Positions 24,258 through 33,626 are shown, counted from the stretch's first letter. The stretch is 64,000 nucleotides of DNA from an uncultured Alistipes sp. (GCA_900769405.1 CAAGGL010000031.1:186001-250000); one strand, 5' to 3'. Notes: generated from the letters alone by a model not told the origin. Translations and numbers: made by a program.

Positions 24258-24977
24258 ATGCGTAATCTTGTTCTTATACCGACATACAACGAGCGCGAAA
24301 ATGTTTCGGCAATGGTCGATAAGGTCTTCTCGCTGCCCGTTGAGTTTGATATTTTGGTAATTGATGACGGCTCTCCCGACGGTACGGCCGACATCGTTCG
24401 TGAGCGACAGAAGGATTATCCCGATCGCCTGCACCTGCTTTGCCGTCAGGGTAAACTCGGCTTGGGTACAGCCTATCTGGCCGGTTTCCGCTGGGGCTTG
24501 GAGCGCGACTACGATTATATCATCGAGATGGATTGCGACTTCTCGCACAATCCCGACGACCTGCCACGCCTGGTCGCAGCAGCCGAGGAGGGGGCCGATG
24601 TGGTGATTGGCTCGCGCTATGTGCAGGGTGTCAATGTGGTGAATTGGCCGATGTCGCGTCTGCTGATGTCGTACTGTGCGTCGATCTATGTCCGCACGGT
24701 GACGGGTATGCCCGTACACGATGCTACGGCGGGATTTGTCTGCTACTCGCGTCGCGTTTTGGAGCGTATGGATCTGGATAAGGTCGAGATGAAGGGCTAC
24801 GGTTTCCAGATCGAGATGAAGTACTCGGCGTGGAAACTCGGCTTTAAGATCCGTGAGGTGTCGATCATCTTTATCGACCGCGTGCTGGGTCAGTCGAAGA
24901 TGAGCAGCTCGATCTTTGGCGAGGCCTTCTTTGGGGTGATGAAGTTGCGACTGCGAAAGATTAAGCCCCGCGCATAA
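24258..24977 (+). CDS. Polyprenol-phosphate mannosyltransferase-like GT2 enzyme (DPM1 type)
   Basis: 239 aa. Transfers a hexose (mannose in characterised relatives) from a nucleotide sugar to polyprenyl phosphate. Visible: LIPTYNERENVSAMV at 5-19, VIDDGSPDGTAD near 34-45, EMDCDFSHNPDDLP near 91-104 (metal-binding DxD), and RKIKPRA C-terminus without the two membrane helices some homologues carry. A soluble single-domain enzyme like DPM1. It has its own promoter. Confidence 0.9.
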   Translation: MRNLVLIPTYNERENVSAMVDKVFSLPVEFDILVIDDGSPDGTADIVRERQKDYPDRLHLLCRQGKLGLGTAYLAGFRWGLERDYDYIIEMDCDFSHNPDDLPRLVAAAEEGADVVIGSRYVQGVNVVNWPMSRLLMSYCASIYVRTVTGMPVHDATAGFVCYSRRVLERMDLDKVEMKGYGFQIEMKYSAWKLGFKIREVSIIFIDRVLGQSKMSSSIFGEAFFGVMKLRLRKIKPRA

Positions 24978-25014
24978 ATTCTTATAAACCCAACGAATAA
25001 ATTGAGAAACAGAT

Positions 25015-25875
25015 ATGAAACTTACAGGAAGAAGACGTAGTTCGAATGTCGAGGATCGTCGCGCGAGTGGCGGCGGCAAGATGACCAAAATGGGCTTGGG
25101 TGGCCTGCTTGTGGCAGGTTTGATCACGTGGTTGTTGGGCGGTAATCCGCTGTCGGTGTTGCAGAATGCCGATTTGGGCGCTATTGTCGGTGGTGCGCAG
25201 ACTGAGTATGTCCCCACCGAGCGCGAGGAGAAGCTGGCCGAATTTGCATCGCAGATTCTGGCGGGTACCGAGGATGTGTGGAGCGAACTCTTCAAGGAGA
25301 TGGGTCGCACCTATCAGCCGCCCCGTATGGTGCTGTTCAATGGCGCGGTGCAGTCGGGTTGCGGTGGCGCAACCTCATCGACGGGTCCGTTCTATTGCTC
25401 GGCTGATCAGACGGTCTATATCGACCTCTCGTTCTTCGATCAGATGGAAACACAGCTCAAAGCGGGAGGTGATTTCGCCTACGCATATGTAATTGCGCAC
25501 GAGGTAGGTCACCACGTGCAGTATCTGCTCGGCATCTTGGAGCAGGTGCAGATGCAGCGTTCGCGTGTGAGCGAGAAGGAGGCTAACCGACTGACGGTTC
25601 GTTTGGAGTTGCAGGCCGATTTCTTCGCTGGTATCTGGGCGCACTACGACGATAAGCGTTTCGGCTCGTTGGAGGACGGCGATATCGAGGAGGGTCTGAA
25701 TGCAGCGACCTCGATCGGTGACGACCGTTTGCAGATGGAGGCTCAGGGCTATACCGTTCCCGATTCGTTCACTCACGGCACATCGAAACAGCGTATGACG
25801 TGGCTCAAAAAGGGTTACCTGACGGGCGATTTGAGTCGTGGTGACTCATTCTCGATGAACTACAACGATCTCTAA
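25015..25875 (+). CDS. YpfJ-family neutral zinc metallopeptidase
   Basis: 286 aa, membrane-anchored. Visible: a basic Arg-rich N-terminus (KLTGRRRSSNVEDRR), one hydrophobic segment about 26-44, then the conserved family stretch CGGATSSTGPFYCSADQTVYIDLSFF near 117-142, the zinc motif HEVGHH at 162-167, and ELQADFFAGIWAH near 198-210 with the third ligand. Substrates of this family are not well known. Six nt separate its stop from the U32 gene. Confidence 0.93.
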   Translation: MKLTGRRRSSNVEDRRASGGGKMTKMGLGGLLVAGLITWLLGGNPLSVLQNADLGAIVGGAQTEYVPTEREEKLAEFASQILAGTEDVWSELFKEMGRTYQPPRMVLFNGAVQSGCGGATSSTGPFYCSADQTVYIDLSFFDQMETQLKAGGDFAYAYVIAHEVGHHVQYLLGILEQVQMQRSRVSEKEANRLTVRLELQADFFAGIWAHYDDKRFGSLEDGDIEEGLNAATSIGDDRLQMEAQGYTVPDSFTHGTSKQRMTWLKKGYLTGDLSRGDSFSMNYNDL

Positions 25876-25880
25876 ACCAA

Positions 25881-27704
25881 TTGAAAATACGACCTGCACA
25901 TACGGTTGAATTGTTGGCTCCCGCGCGTGATTACGATACGGCACGTGCGGCGGTTGATTACGGCGCGGACGCCCTCTATATGGGAGGTCCGCGTTTTGGT
26001 GCGCGCTATGCGGCAGGTAATTCGATCGACGATCTGGCGCGAGCGGTGGAGTATGCTCACCGCTATGGTGTGCGCGTTCATTGTACGCTCAACACGATAA
26101 TCTACGACGAGGAGTTACGCGAAGCCGAGCGCACGGCACGCGAGGTGATTGCGGCGGGTGTCGATGCACTGATTATGCAGGATCTGGCATTTCGACGTAT
26201 GGATCTGCCGCCGGTCGAACTCCACGCCTCTACTCAGATGTGCAATATGACGCCCGAGTGGGTGCGATTCTTGGAGCAGAGCGGTTTCTCGCGCGTGATT
26301 TTGGAGCGCGGACTGACGCGCGAGCAGATACGTGCAATACGCGAGGCTACGGGTGTCGAGTTGGAGTGTTTCGTTCACGGAGCGATATGTGTCGGCCATA
26401 GTGGTCGCTGTATGTTGAGCCGCACGATGAGCTCGCGCAGTGGCAATCGTGGCGAGTGCAGCCAACCTTGCCGATTGACCTACGACCTGACCGACGCCTC
26501 GGGTCGCAAACTCCGCAGTGGCAAACATCTGCTCTCGGTGCGCGATCTGGATCTCTCGTCGCACATTGGCGATATGATCGACGACGGTATCTGCTCGTTT
26601 AAGGTCGAGGGACGATTGAAGGACGTATCTTATATAAAGAATGTGGTGGCGCACTACCGCCGCCGAATTGATGAGGAGCTGGCGGCGCGTCCTGCGGTGC
26701 GACGCTCGTCGGTGGGCGAGAGTGTGCCCGATTTCCTGCCCGATCCCGCCAAGAGCTTTACTCGTGGCGAGTCGTGCTATATGTACGAGGGTAAGCGCGC
26801 GGGCGTTGCCTCGTTCGATACACCGAAGGCGGTGGGCGAGTATGTGGGTCGTGTGGCGAAGGTCGATAGCCGAACATTCACGCTCGACCGCACGGCAGAA
26901 CTCTCGGCAGGCGATGGCTTGTGCTTTATTGCCGATGGTGCGCTGACGGGAACAAATATCAATCTGGTCGAGGGTCGCCGCATAACACCCAATAAGATCG
27001 AGGGCATTACGCGCGGGGCTGAGGTCTATCGCAATTTCGATCAGCGATTCCGCTTGGCTCTGGATCGTAGTCGCACCCGCCGAGTGATTTCGGCGACGGC
27101 AATGATACGTTTCGACGAGGAGGGCGTGTCGCTCTGCTATACCGATTGTGAGGGCTACGTTGGTGAGGCACGATTGAGTGAGCCGCTCGATGTCGCATCA
27201 AACCTTGTGCGTATGGAGCAGACTCTGCGCGAGCAGGCGGTGCGTAGCGGCGATACGATTTTTCGTGTCGATGATGTGCAGATCGAGGGCGAGGTGCGCT
27301 TTGTGCCGCTCTCGAAGTTGGGAGCACTGCGTCGCGAGGCATTGGAGCGCTTGACCGAGCAGCGCTCGAAACTACGCCTCGAACACAACTATGCCGAGGA
27401 GGATCGCACGGCACAAATGCCCATAAAACAGCTCGACGGTCATTGGAACGTGGTCAATCGACTCTCGGAGCAGTTCTACCGCGACCACGGAGTGACCGAG
27501 ATCGAGCGCGGATTGGATGCGCGTTCGGATCTGCACGGCGAGCGAGTGTTACTGAGTAGCTACTGCCTACGTCGCGAGCTGGGCGAGTGTCTGCGCGAGG
27601 GCTCGAAGTTGCGCGAGCCGCTCTATATCGAGCACGGCGCGTTCCGCTATCGCTTGGAGTTCGATTGCGCGCGCTGCCAAATGAATTTGATTTATGAAGA
27701 GTAA
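25881..27704 (+). CDS. U32 family protein, RlhA-like (23S rRNA hydroxylation)
   Basis: 607 aa, TTG start (next in-frame Met would remove the conserved VELLAPARDYDTARAAVDYGADALYMGG). Length and a C-terminal DUF3656-like half fit the RlhA/YdcP branch, which makes 5-hydroxycytidine in 23S rRNA, better than the shorter tRNA hydroxylase TrhP. Visible: U32 core about 1-280 with Cys residues in GRCMLSRTMSSRSGNRGEC and QPCRLTYDL that could bind an Fe-S cluster, VEGRLKDVSYIKNV near 243-256, and a final CARCQMN pair. The downstream methyltransferase overlaps it by 11 nt. Confidence 0.88.
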   Translation: MKIRPAHTVELLAPARDYDTARAAVDYGADALYMGGPRFGARYAAGNSIDDLARAVEYAHRYGVRVHCTLNTIIYDEELREAERTAREVIAAGVDALIMQDLAFRRMDLPPVELHASTQMCNMTPEWVRFLEQSGFSRVILERGLTREQIRAIREATGVELECFVHGAICVGHSGRCMLSRTMSSRSGNRGECSQPCRLTYDLTDASGRKLRSGKHLLSVRDLDLSSHIGDMIDDGICSFKVEGRLKDVSYIKNVVAHYRRRIDEELAARPAVRRSSVGESVPDFLPDPAKSFTRGESCYMYEGKRAGVASFDTPKAVGEYVGRVAKVDSRTFTLDRTAELSAGDGLCFIADGALTGTNINLVEGRRITPNKIEGITRGAEVYRNFDQRFRLALDRSRTRRVISATAMIRFDEEGVSLCYTDCEGYVGEARLSEPLDVASNLVRMEQTLREQAVRSGDTIFRVDDVQIEGEVRFVPLSKLGALRREALERLTEQRSKLRLEHNYAEEDRTAQMPIKQLDGHWNVVNRLSEQFYRDHGVTEIERGLDARSDLHGERVLLSSYCLRRELGECLREGSKLREPLYIEHGAFRYRLEFDCARCQMNLIYEE

Positions 27705-28602
27705 AGAACAGAATATGAAGAATCCCGAACTTTTAACCCCCACGTGGAGCGATTATGAACTGATCGACTGTGGCGATTACGAGAAACTCGAACGCTTCGG
27801 TCGCTACATCACGCGCCGCCCCGAGCCGCAGGCCATCTGGCACCGATCGTTATCGGAGGCTGAGTGGCAACGTATGGCCGACGCCTCGTTCCGTCGTGAT
27901 GCACGAAGTGAGGAGCGTGGCGAATGGCAACTGAAACCGCAGATGCCTTCGCGTTGGACTGTCGAGTACCGTCGTGGTCCGATGCAGATACGTATGCGTC
28001 TGGCGCTCACATCGTTCAAGCACGTTGGTTTGTTCCCCGAGCAGGCCGAGAATTGGGACTACATTTGCGAACGCGTGGCCGAGATCCGCAAGGCGAAGGG
28101 TCGTGCCGAGGTGCTCAATCTGTTTGCTTATACGGGCGGTGCGACGCTTGCGGCACGTTCGGCAGGAGCCGAGGTTACGCACGTCGATTCGGTTAAGCAG
28201 GTTGTTACGTGGTCGCGCGAGAATATGGAGGCAAGTGGATTGGACGGCGTGCGCTGGATTGTCGATGATGCGCTGAAATTTGTACGCCGCGAGGTTAAGC
28301 GCGGACGCCAATACGACGGCATTATCCTCGACCCGCCCGCATACGGACGTGGTCCCGATGGCGAGAAGTGGGTTTTGGAGCAGAACATCGCGGAGATGTT
28401 GGAGTGCTGTGCTCGTCTGCTTGCGCCCAAGGGCTTTTTGGTGCTGAATCTCTACTCGATGGGTCTGTCGGCAATGCTGGCTCGATCGGCTGTGCGTCAG
28501 GCATTTGGACCGGCGGCAGAGGAGCAGTTCGGCGAACTCTATTTCGAGGATCGCGCGGGTAAGCAGCTGCCGCTGGGAGTTTACTATCGAATGAAACGTT
28601 AA
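27694..28602 (+). CDS. RlmI-like SAM-dependent rRNA methyltransferase (PF10672 type)
   Basis: 302 aa from ATG 27694; ATG 27715 is an alternative (295 aa). Visible: a Rossmann SAM site VLNLFAYTGGATLAARSAGAEVTHVD near 132-157, acidic residue after strand 2, and DPPAYGRGPDGEKW near 208-221, the catalytic (N/D)PP motif in which Asp replaces the Asn of adenine methylases. Relatives methylate cytosine C5 or N-groups in 23S rRNA. Coupled by overlap to the U32/RlhA-like gene, consistent with a shared rRNA-modification role (inference). Confidence 0.88.
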   Translation: MKSKEQNMKNPELLTPTWSDYELIDCGDYEKLERFGRYITRRPEPQAIWHRSLSEAEWQRMADASFRRDARSEERGEWQLKPQMPSRWTVEYRRGPMQIRMRLALTSFKHVGLFPEQAENWDYICERVAEIRKAKGRAEVLNLFAYTGGATLAARSAGAEVTHVDSVKQVVTWSRENMEASGLDGVRWIVDDALKFVRREVKRGRQYDGIILDPPAYGRGPDGEKWVLEQNIAEMLECCARLLAPKGFLVLNLYSMGLSAMLARSAVRQAFGPAAEEQFGELYFEDRAGKQLPLGVYYRMKR

Positions 28603-28614
28603 TATTTTACGAAT

Positions 28615-28902
28615 ATGGGTATTTTACTTTTGATCTTTGGTTTGTTGACCGGTACGGCACTCTGTGCTCTGGTCGGTATTTTGGGTAGCCGTCGCCGTTT
28701 GGGCTTTGGCTGGACCTTTGTTATTAGTTTGATTTTCACGCCGTTGATTGGCTTGATCGCAGCTTTGATTTCGGATCCTCTGCCTCAGGGCGAAAAGCGT
28801 TGGGGCTGCTTAGCTACAATCATCGTTGTGCTTACGCTGGCATTGATGGCATTCTTCGGTATTCTGATTTTCGGAGCGGGCGCAGCTGTCTTCGCATTGT
28901 AA
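28615..28902 (+). CDS. Small membrane protein of unknown function
   Basis: 95 aa. Three hydrophobic stretches about 1-20, 31-50 and 66-92, short polar loop DPLPQGEKRWG. No family recognised. It lies 12 nt after the methyltransferase and 25 nt before the purine permease, same strand. Confidence 0.7.
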   Translation: MGILLLIFGLLTGTALCALVGILGSRRRLGFGWTFVISLIFTPLIGLIAALISDPLPQGEKRWGCLATIIVVLTLALMAFFGILIFGAGAAVFAL

Positions 28903-28927
28903 ATCTGGAACTCTGATCCAAACTTAT

Positions 28928-30220
28928 ATGCTTAAAAAACTATTCGGTTTTGATCCATCTCAGACAACTATTCGCACGGAGATAATTGCTGGTATCACTA
29001 CCTTCCTTACGATGTCTTACATTCTTGCGGTGAATCCGACTATGTTCGGCCTGCTCGAAGGTATGCCCGTCGGTGCGGTCTTCACATCGACAGCTTTGGC
29101 CGCAATCATCGGTTGCCTTGCTATGGCTATTGTCGGCAAGTTGCCGTTTGGTCTTGCTCCCGGAATGGGCTTGAATGCCTTTTTCGTTTATAGCGTATGT
29201 CTTGGTCTGGGCTACTCGTGGCAGTTTGCTCTGACGGCAGTATTGATCGAGGGTTTGATCTTCATTATCCTCACCTTGACCAATGTGCGTGAGGCGATTG
29301 TGAATGCAATCCCGATGAGCCTTCGCAATGCCATTGGTGCGGGTATCGGTCTCTTCATTGCATTCATCGGACTGCAAAGCTCGGGCGTTGTGGTCAACGA
29401 CTCGGCGACTATCGTTACGCTCGGACAGATCACGTCGGGAGCACCTCTGTTGGCACTGATAGGCTTGATCATAACAGGTTTTATGTATGCGCGCAAGGTG
29501 CCCGGTGCAATTCTTTTGGGCATTATCATCACGATGTTGATCGGTATTCCGATGGGCGTGACCGAGTTTAAGGGCGTCATTTCGATTCCCGAATCTGTGG
29601 CTCCGATCTTCTGTCAATTCCAGTGGGATCAGATCTTCACGCTGGATATGTTGGTTGTGGTGTTTACCTTCCTGTTTATCGATATGTTCGACACGGTCGG
29701 TACCCTTGTGGGAGTCTGCACCAAGGCGGGTCTGGTCGATCAAGACGGCAATATCTACCGCATCAAGCAAGCATTTATGGCAGATTCGATCGCAACAACG
29801 GCTGGTGCAATGCTTGGCACATCGACCACCACAACCTATGTTGAGAGTGCAGCAGGTGTAGCGCAGGGTGGTCGCTCGGGCCTTACGGCTCTGGTTGTGG
29901 CGTGTGGTTTTGCTGTGGCATTGCTCTTCTCGCCTCTGTTCTTGTCGATTCCGTCGGCGGCAACGGCTCCTGCGCTGATTATTGTGGGTCTGCTGATGCT
30001 CGAACCGGTTAAGGATATTAATTTTGACGATTTCTCGGAGTCGATCCCCGCATTCGTATGCCTCATTATGATGCCAATGACCTACTCGATCTCGAATGGT
30101 ATTATGCTCGGTATGATTACCTATGTACTGATGAATGTAATTTGCGGTAAGTTCAGCAAATTGACCAGCTCGATGTATATCTTGGCGGTGCTGTTTATCT
30201 TAAAGTTTATTTTTATCTAA
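28928..30220 (+). CDS. NCS2/AzgA-type purine (guanine/hypoxanthine) permease
   Basis: 430 aa, about 12-14 membrane segments. Visible: N-terminal TEIIAGITTFLTMSYILAVNP at 18-38, GMGLNAFFVYSV near 78-89, FLFIDMFDTVGTLVGV near 245-260, and SSTTTYVESAAGVAQGGRSGLTA-like stretch near 300-320. These are the AzgA/PbuG family motifs for proton-coupled uptake of adenine, guanine or hypoxanthine. Ends in a convergent terminator. Confidence 0.94.
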   Translation: MLKKLFGFDPSQTTIRTEIIAGITTFLTMSYILAVNPTMFGLLEGMPVGAVFTSTALAAIIGCLAMAIVGKLPFGLAPGMGLNAFFVYSVCLGLGYSWQFALTAVLIEGLIFIILTLTNVREAIVNAIPMSLRNAIGAGIGLFIAFIGLQSSGVVVNDSATIVTLGQITSGAPLLALIGLIITGFMYARKVPGAILLGIIITMLIGIPMGVTEFKGVISIPESVAPIFCQFQWDQIFTLDMLVVVFTFLFIDMFDTVGTLVGVCTKAGLVDQDGNIYRIKQAFMADSIATTAGAMLGTSTTTTYVESAAGVAQGGRSGLTALVVACGFAVALLFSPLFLSIPSAATAPALIIVGLLMLEPVKDINFDDFSESIPAFVCLIMMPMTYSISNGIMLGMITYVLMNVICGKFSKLTSSMYILAVLFILKFIFI

Positions 30221-30240
30221 TCTCAGCATTTGACGCTAAA

Positions 30241-30281
30241 CACAACAGCCTGCCCACAAAAAAAGAGGGCAGGCTGTTGTG
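30241..30281. terminator. Bidirectional terminator between purine permease and AGCS symporter
   Basis: CACAACAGCCTGCCC (30241-30255) pairs perfectly with GGGCAGGCTGTTGTG (30267-30281); 11-nt A-rich loop. Confidence 0.85.
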
Positions 30282-30299
30282 CTTGTGACCGGTTGTCGC

Positions 30300-31709
30300 T
30301 TACCAGCACTCGATACCGTCGGTCGGAATTTTATCCTTGACCGTTTCGAGTCGGAATACGGGATCTTTGCCTGCGCGACGCTGACGCATATAGTCCTCCA
30401 AGAGCACAATCACGCGACGACCCAAAAGTATAATTGCTATCAGGTTACAGAGAGTCATCATAGCCATTGTCAGGTCGGCCAGACTCCATACGGTTTGCAA
30501 CGTGGTTACGGCGCCGAACATCACCATCGCACCGACCATCAGTCGGTAGGCAACCATTGCCCAACGCTTTTTCGAGATGTAGGCGATGTTTGCCTCGCCA
30601 TAGTAGTAGTTGCCGATGATCGAACTGAATGCAAAGAAGAAGATCGCCACCGCAACAAAGATTCGACCCGCCGCACCAATCTCGACCGAGAGCGACTCCT
30701 GCGTCAGCAGTACGCCGTCGAGCGAACCGTCGAGGGGCAGACCGCTGACCAAGATGATGAATGCCGTACACGAGCAGATCACGAGCGTATCGGTAAACAC
30801 GCCGAGCATCTGGATCAGACCCTGCTTCACAGGGTGCGAAACGTCGGCCGTAGCGGCGGCATTGGGCGCCGAACCCTCACCTGCCTCGTTGCTGAACAGA
30901 CCGCGCTTGATACCTTGTGTCATAGCTGCGCCGACCGTACCGCCGAATGCCTGCTCAATGCCGAAAGCACTCTTGAATATCGTTGCAATTACGTCGGGAA
31001 TCACCGTGATGTTTGCGCCCACGACATAGAGCGCCAGCGCCAGATAACCCAGCGCCATAACGGGTACAATCAGCGAGCTGACCTTTGCAATGCGCTGAAT
31101 ACCACCGAAGATAATTACGAGCGTTGCGATTGTCAGCGCCACGCCCATATAGACGTGATCGATGCCGAAGGCATTCTCGACAGCCGAGCAGAGCGTGTTA
31201 CTCTGCACCGTATTATATGCAAAACCGAAGGTCAGCACCGTCAGCACGCAGAACAGAATCGCCATCGGGCGGCATTTCAGACCGCGCGTCATATAGTATG
31301 CAGGGCCACCGACGAAGCTATCCTTGTCGCGCGTTTTGTAGAGCTGCGCCAGAGTATTCTCGATGAACGAATTGGCTGCGCCGAGCAGTGCAATCACCCA
31401 CATCCAAAATACCGCACCCGGGCCACCGATACTCACTGCTGACGCAACGCCCGCCAGATTACCCACGCCGACGTGGCTCGCCAACGAAACGGCAAAGGCT
31501 TGGAATGACGAGATACGCCTCTTGCCTTTCGACTCCTGCGACGTGCTGCCCGAGGCAAATAGCTGACGGAACATATCGCCCACCAGACGGAATTGCGCAA
31601 ATCGAGTGCGAATAGTGAAGTATAGTGCGCACGCGATCAGGGCGAAGATCATAATATATCCCCACAGAAAGTCGTTGATCGAGTTGATTATCTGCTGAAA
31701 AAGATCCAT
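30300..31709 (-). CDS. Alanine/glycine:cation symporter (AGCS family)
   Basis: 469 aa, about 11 membrane segments. Sodium- or proton-coupled uptake of alanine or glycine. Visible: LASHVGVGNLAGVASAVSIGGPGAVFWMW near 77-105 (family signature, substrate and Na contacts) and GLFSNEAGEGSAPNAAATADVSHPVKQGL near 270-298. Last gene of a tsaC-thioesterase-symporter run on the minus strand. Confidence 0.95.
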   Translation of the reverse strand: MDLFQQIINSINDFLWGYIMIFALIACALYFTIRTRFAQFRLVGDMFRQLFASGSTSQESKGKRRISSFQAFAVSLASHVGVGNLAGVASAVSIGGPGAVFWMWVIALLGAANSFIENTLAQLYKTRDKDSFVGGPAYYMTRGLKCRPMAILFCVLTVLTFGFAYNTVQSNTLCSAVENAFGIDHVYMGVALTIATLVIIFGGIQRIAKVSSLIVPVMALGYLALALYVVGANITVIPDVIATIFKSAFGIEQAFGGTVGAAMTQGIKRGLFSNEAGEGSAPNAAATADVSHPVKQGLIQMLGVFTDTLVICSCTAFIILVSGLPLDGSLDGVLLTQESLSVEIGAAGRIFVAVAIFFFAFSSIIGNYYYGEANIAYISKKRWAMVAYRLMVGAMVMFGAVTTLQTVWSLADLTMAMMTLCNLIAIILLGRRVIVLLEDYMRQRRAGKDPVFRLETVKDKIPTDGIECW

Positions 31710-31727
31710 AAGTCAGTGTGTATTAGG

Positions 31728-32135
31728 TTATTTGCTTAAATTCTCGCGCCACTCGTCGGGAATGGGCACAGCCTCCTGCGCCTCGAAATCGAATGCGACC
31801 ATCACCGAACGACTCTCGGTTTTGACGGTTGCATTCTCGCCCTCGCGACGGTCGTAGATGCGCTGCAACAACGTGAAACTCTTGTTGCCAATCTGCTCGC
31901 ACTCGGTAGTTACGTATGTGTCGTCGTCGAAACGCACCTGCGCTAAGTATGAGGTGTTGGTTGCGGCAGTCACCACGCGCATACGATCGACCTTAGCATC
32001 GCCCTGCAACGTTGCTGCCAGAAATTCGCTCTTGGCCACATCGAAATACATCTGCTGGCAGACGTTGTTGATGTGGTGAAAGCAATCCATATCGTTGAAT
32101 CGCTTTTGGATCGGGGTCTCGGTGCGGAACTTCAT
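31728..32135 (-). CDS. Acyl-CoA thioesterase, 4-hydroxybenzoyl-CoA thioesterase (hotdog) family
   Basis: 135 aa single hotdog domain. Visible: RFNDMDCFHHINNVCQQMYFDVAKSEF near 11-37, with the RxxDxDxxxHINN catalytic pattern. Substrate not predictable. Lies 8 nt after tsaC and 18 nt before the AGCS gene, so one transcript. Confidence 0.9.
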   Translation of the reverse strand: MKFRTETPIQKRFNDMDCFHHINNVCQQMYFDVAKSEFLAATLQGDAKVDRMRVVTAATNTSYLAQVRFDDDTYVTTECEQIGNKSFTLLQRIYDRREGENATVKTESRSVMVAFDFEAQEAVPIPDEWRENLSK

Positions 32136-32143
32136 AGCTCGGT

Positions 32144-32704
32144 TTAGCGAATGATTTTGAAAACTCCCGACTGATCGATGGCAATAATCGACGAGGGCTG
32201 ACGCGTCGGACGTCCCTCAAAACGGGGATCAACTACCATATCCACACCCGTACGAATCTCCTCCGAGATGCCGTCGAAATCCATCGGCGCAGGCTCTCCC
32301 GAGATGTTTGCCGAGGTCGAAACGATCGGACGACCGAAACGATGCAACAGCTGGCGACAGAACTCGTGATCGGGTACACGCACGCCGAGCGTACCCTCCT
32401 CGGGCACGAGGTTCTTGGCTACATTTGCTGCGCCCGAGAGAATTAGCGTCAGGGGCGAGGTGGCAGTTTCGAGCAGCTCCCACGCCACCGAAGGCGCACC
32501 ATTGACGTATCGACCAACCGAGTCGATGTCGCCAACGAGCACAATCATACTTTTCTTATTTACAGATCGTTTGAGTGCATAGATCTTATCGACGGCGGCG
32601 GCATTTGTAGCGTCGCAGCCGATGCCCCACACCGTGTCGGTGGGGTAGAGAATCAGTCCTCCGTTGCGGAGTGCCTGCACTGCACGAGCGATTTGGTCTT
32701 TCAT
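32144..32704 (-). CDS. tsaC: L-threonylcarbamoyladenylate synthase (TsaC/Sua5/YrdC family)
   Basis: 186 aa from ATG 32704. Makes threonylcarbamoyl-AMP for the t6A37 modification of ANN-decoding tRNAs. Visible: GGLILYPTDTVWGIGCDATN near 15-34, KRSVNKKSMIVLV near 43-56, GTLGVRVPDHEFC near 107-119, STSANISGEPAP near 128-139. A further in-frame ATG exists at 32746, but it falls inside the predicted -7 element TAACTTTG (32751-32744), so the shorter start is used; it also matches the family N-terminus. Confidence 0.94.
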   Translation of the reverse strand: MKDQIARAVQALRNGGLILYPTDTVWGIGCDATNAAAVDKIYALKRSVNKKSMIVLVGDIDSVGRYVNGAPSVAWELLETATSPLTLILSGAANVAKNLVPEEGTLGVRVPDHEFCRQLLHRFGRPIVSTSANISGEPAPMDFDGISEEIRTGVDMVVDPRFEGRPTRQPSSIIAIDQSGVFKIIR

Positions 32705-32743
32705 TTTTGGTGTTAAAGTGAAATTCGTTGCTAATATGTTGCG

Positions 32744-32751
32744 CAAAGTTA
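32744..32751 (-). promoter_or_regulatory. Predicted -7 element for tsaC, decides its start
   Basis: TAACTTTG on the minus strand; start near 32738. Only 10 bp separate it from the yebC -7 element on the other strand. Confidence 0.6.
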
Positions 32752-32761
32752 GAAAATTTTA

Positions 32762-32769
32762 TAATTTTG
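32762..32769 (+). promoter_or_regulatory. Predicted -7 element for yebC
   Basis: TAATTTTG with TTG at 32739-32741 (20-bp spacer). Its -33 region overlaps the tsaC -7 region. Confidence 0.65.
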
Positions 32770-32825
32770 CCCTCACTTTTCCTGCTAATTCAGAATAAAA
32801 TAATAAAGATAAAACATCACAGACT

Positions 32826-33545
32826 ATGGGACGTGCATTTGAGTATCGCAAAGCGCGAAAGATGAAACGTTGGGGCAATATGGCCCGAGTATTTACCAAG
32901 ATCGGTAAGGAGATCGAAATCGCAGTTAAGGCTGGCGGTCCCGATCCTACCGCAAATACCCGCCTGCGCGTGCTGATCCAGAACGCTAAGGCTGAGAATA
33001 TGCCTAAGGAGAACGTCGAGCGCGCTATCAAACGTGCAATCTCGAAGGATACGGCTGATTATAAGGAGATGGTTTACGAGGGTTACGGCCCCTTCGGTAT
33101 CGCCTTCTTGGTTGAGACCGCAACCGACAACACCACTCGTACCGTTGCTAACGTTCGTGCTTGCTTCAACAAGTGCGGTGGCTCGCTGGGTACAAGCGGT
33201 AGCGTAGCATTTATGTTCGAGCATAAGTGTACCTTCAAGTTCGCTAACTCGAAGGGTGTTGATCCCGAGGAATTGGAGTTGGAGATGATCGACTTGGGTG
33301 TTGATGCACTCGACGTTGACGAGGAGAACAACATCACCGTTGAGGCTCCGTTCGACGCTTACGGTCAGGTTCAGAAGTTCTTGGAGGACAACGGTTTCGA
33401 GATCATCAGTGGTGAGTTCGTACGTATCCCGACCGACACTAAGGAGGTTACTGCCGAGCAGCGCGAGAGCCTCGAAAAGTTGATCGAGAAGCTCGAAGAG
33501 GATGACGACGTGACCAACGTTTATACCACAATGGCCGAGGAGTAA
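32826..33545 (+). CDS. yebC: YebC/PmpR family protein
   Basis: 239 aa. Conserved DUF28 family; described both as transcription regulators and, more recently, as factors easing ribosome stalling at proline stretches. Visible: MGRAFEYRKARKMKRWGNMARVFTKIGKEI at the N-terminus, PDPTANTRLRVLIQNAKAENMPKENVERAIKRA near 40-71, and acidic middle and C-terminal domains. Standard length. Ends in a strong hairpin. Confidence 0.96.
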   Translation: MGRAFEYRKARKMKRWGNMARVFTKIGKEIEIAVKAGGPDPTANTRLRVLIQNAKAENMPKENVERAIKRAISKDTADYKEMVYEGYGPFGIAFLVETATDNTTRTVANVRACFNKCGGSLGTSGSVAFMFEHKCTFKFANSKGVDPEELELEMIDLGVDALDVDEENNITVEAPFDAYGQVQKFLEDNGFEIISGEFVRIPTDTKEVTAEQRESLEKLIEKLEEDDDVTNVYTTMAEE

Positions 33546-33565
33546 TCCTAAGTCGCCCCGAAAAC

Positions 33566-33602
33566 AATACCGCCCGAAACAGCAATGTTTTCGGGCGGTA
33601 TT
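33566..33602. terminator. Terminator between yebC and the convergent unknown gene
   Basis: AATACCGCCCGAAA (33566-33579) pairs perfectly with TTTCGGGCGGTATT (33589-33602). Confidence 0.85.
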
Positions 33603-33626
33603 ATTATATATAGGTATGTCGAGTGG

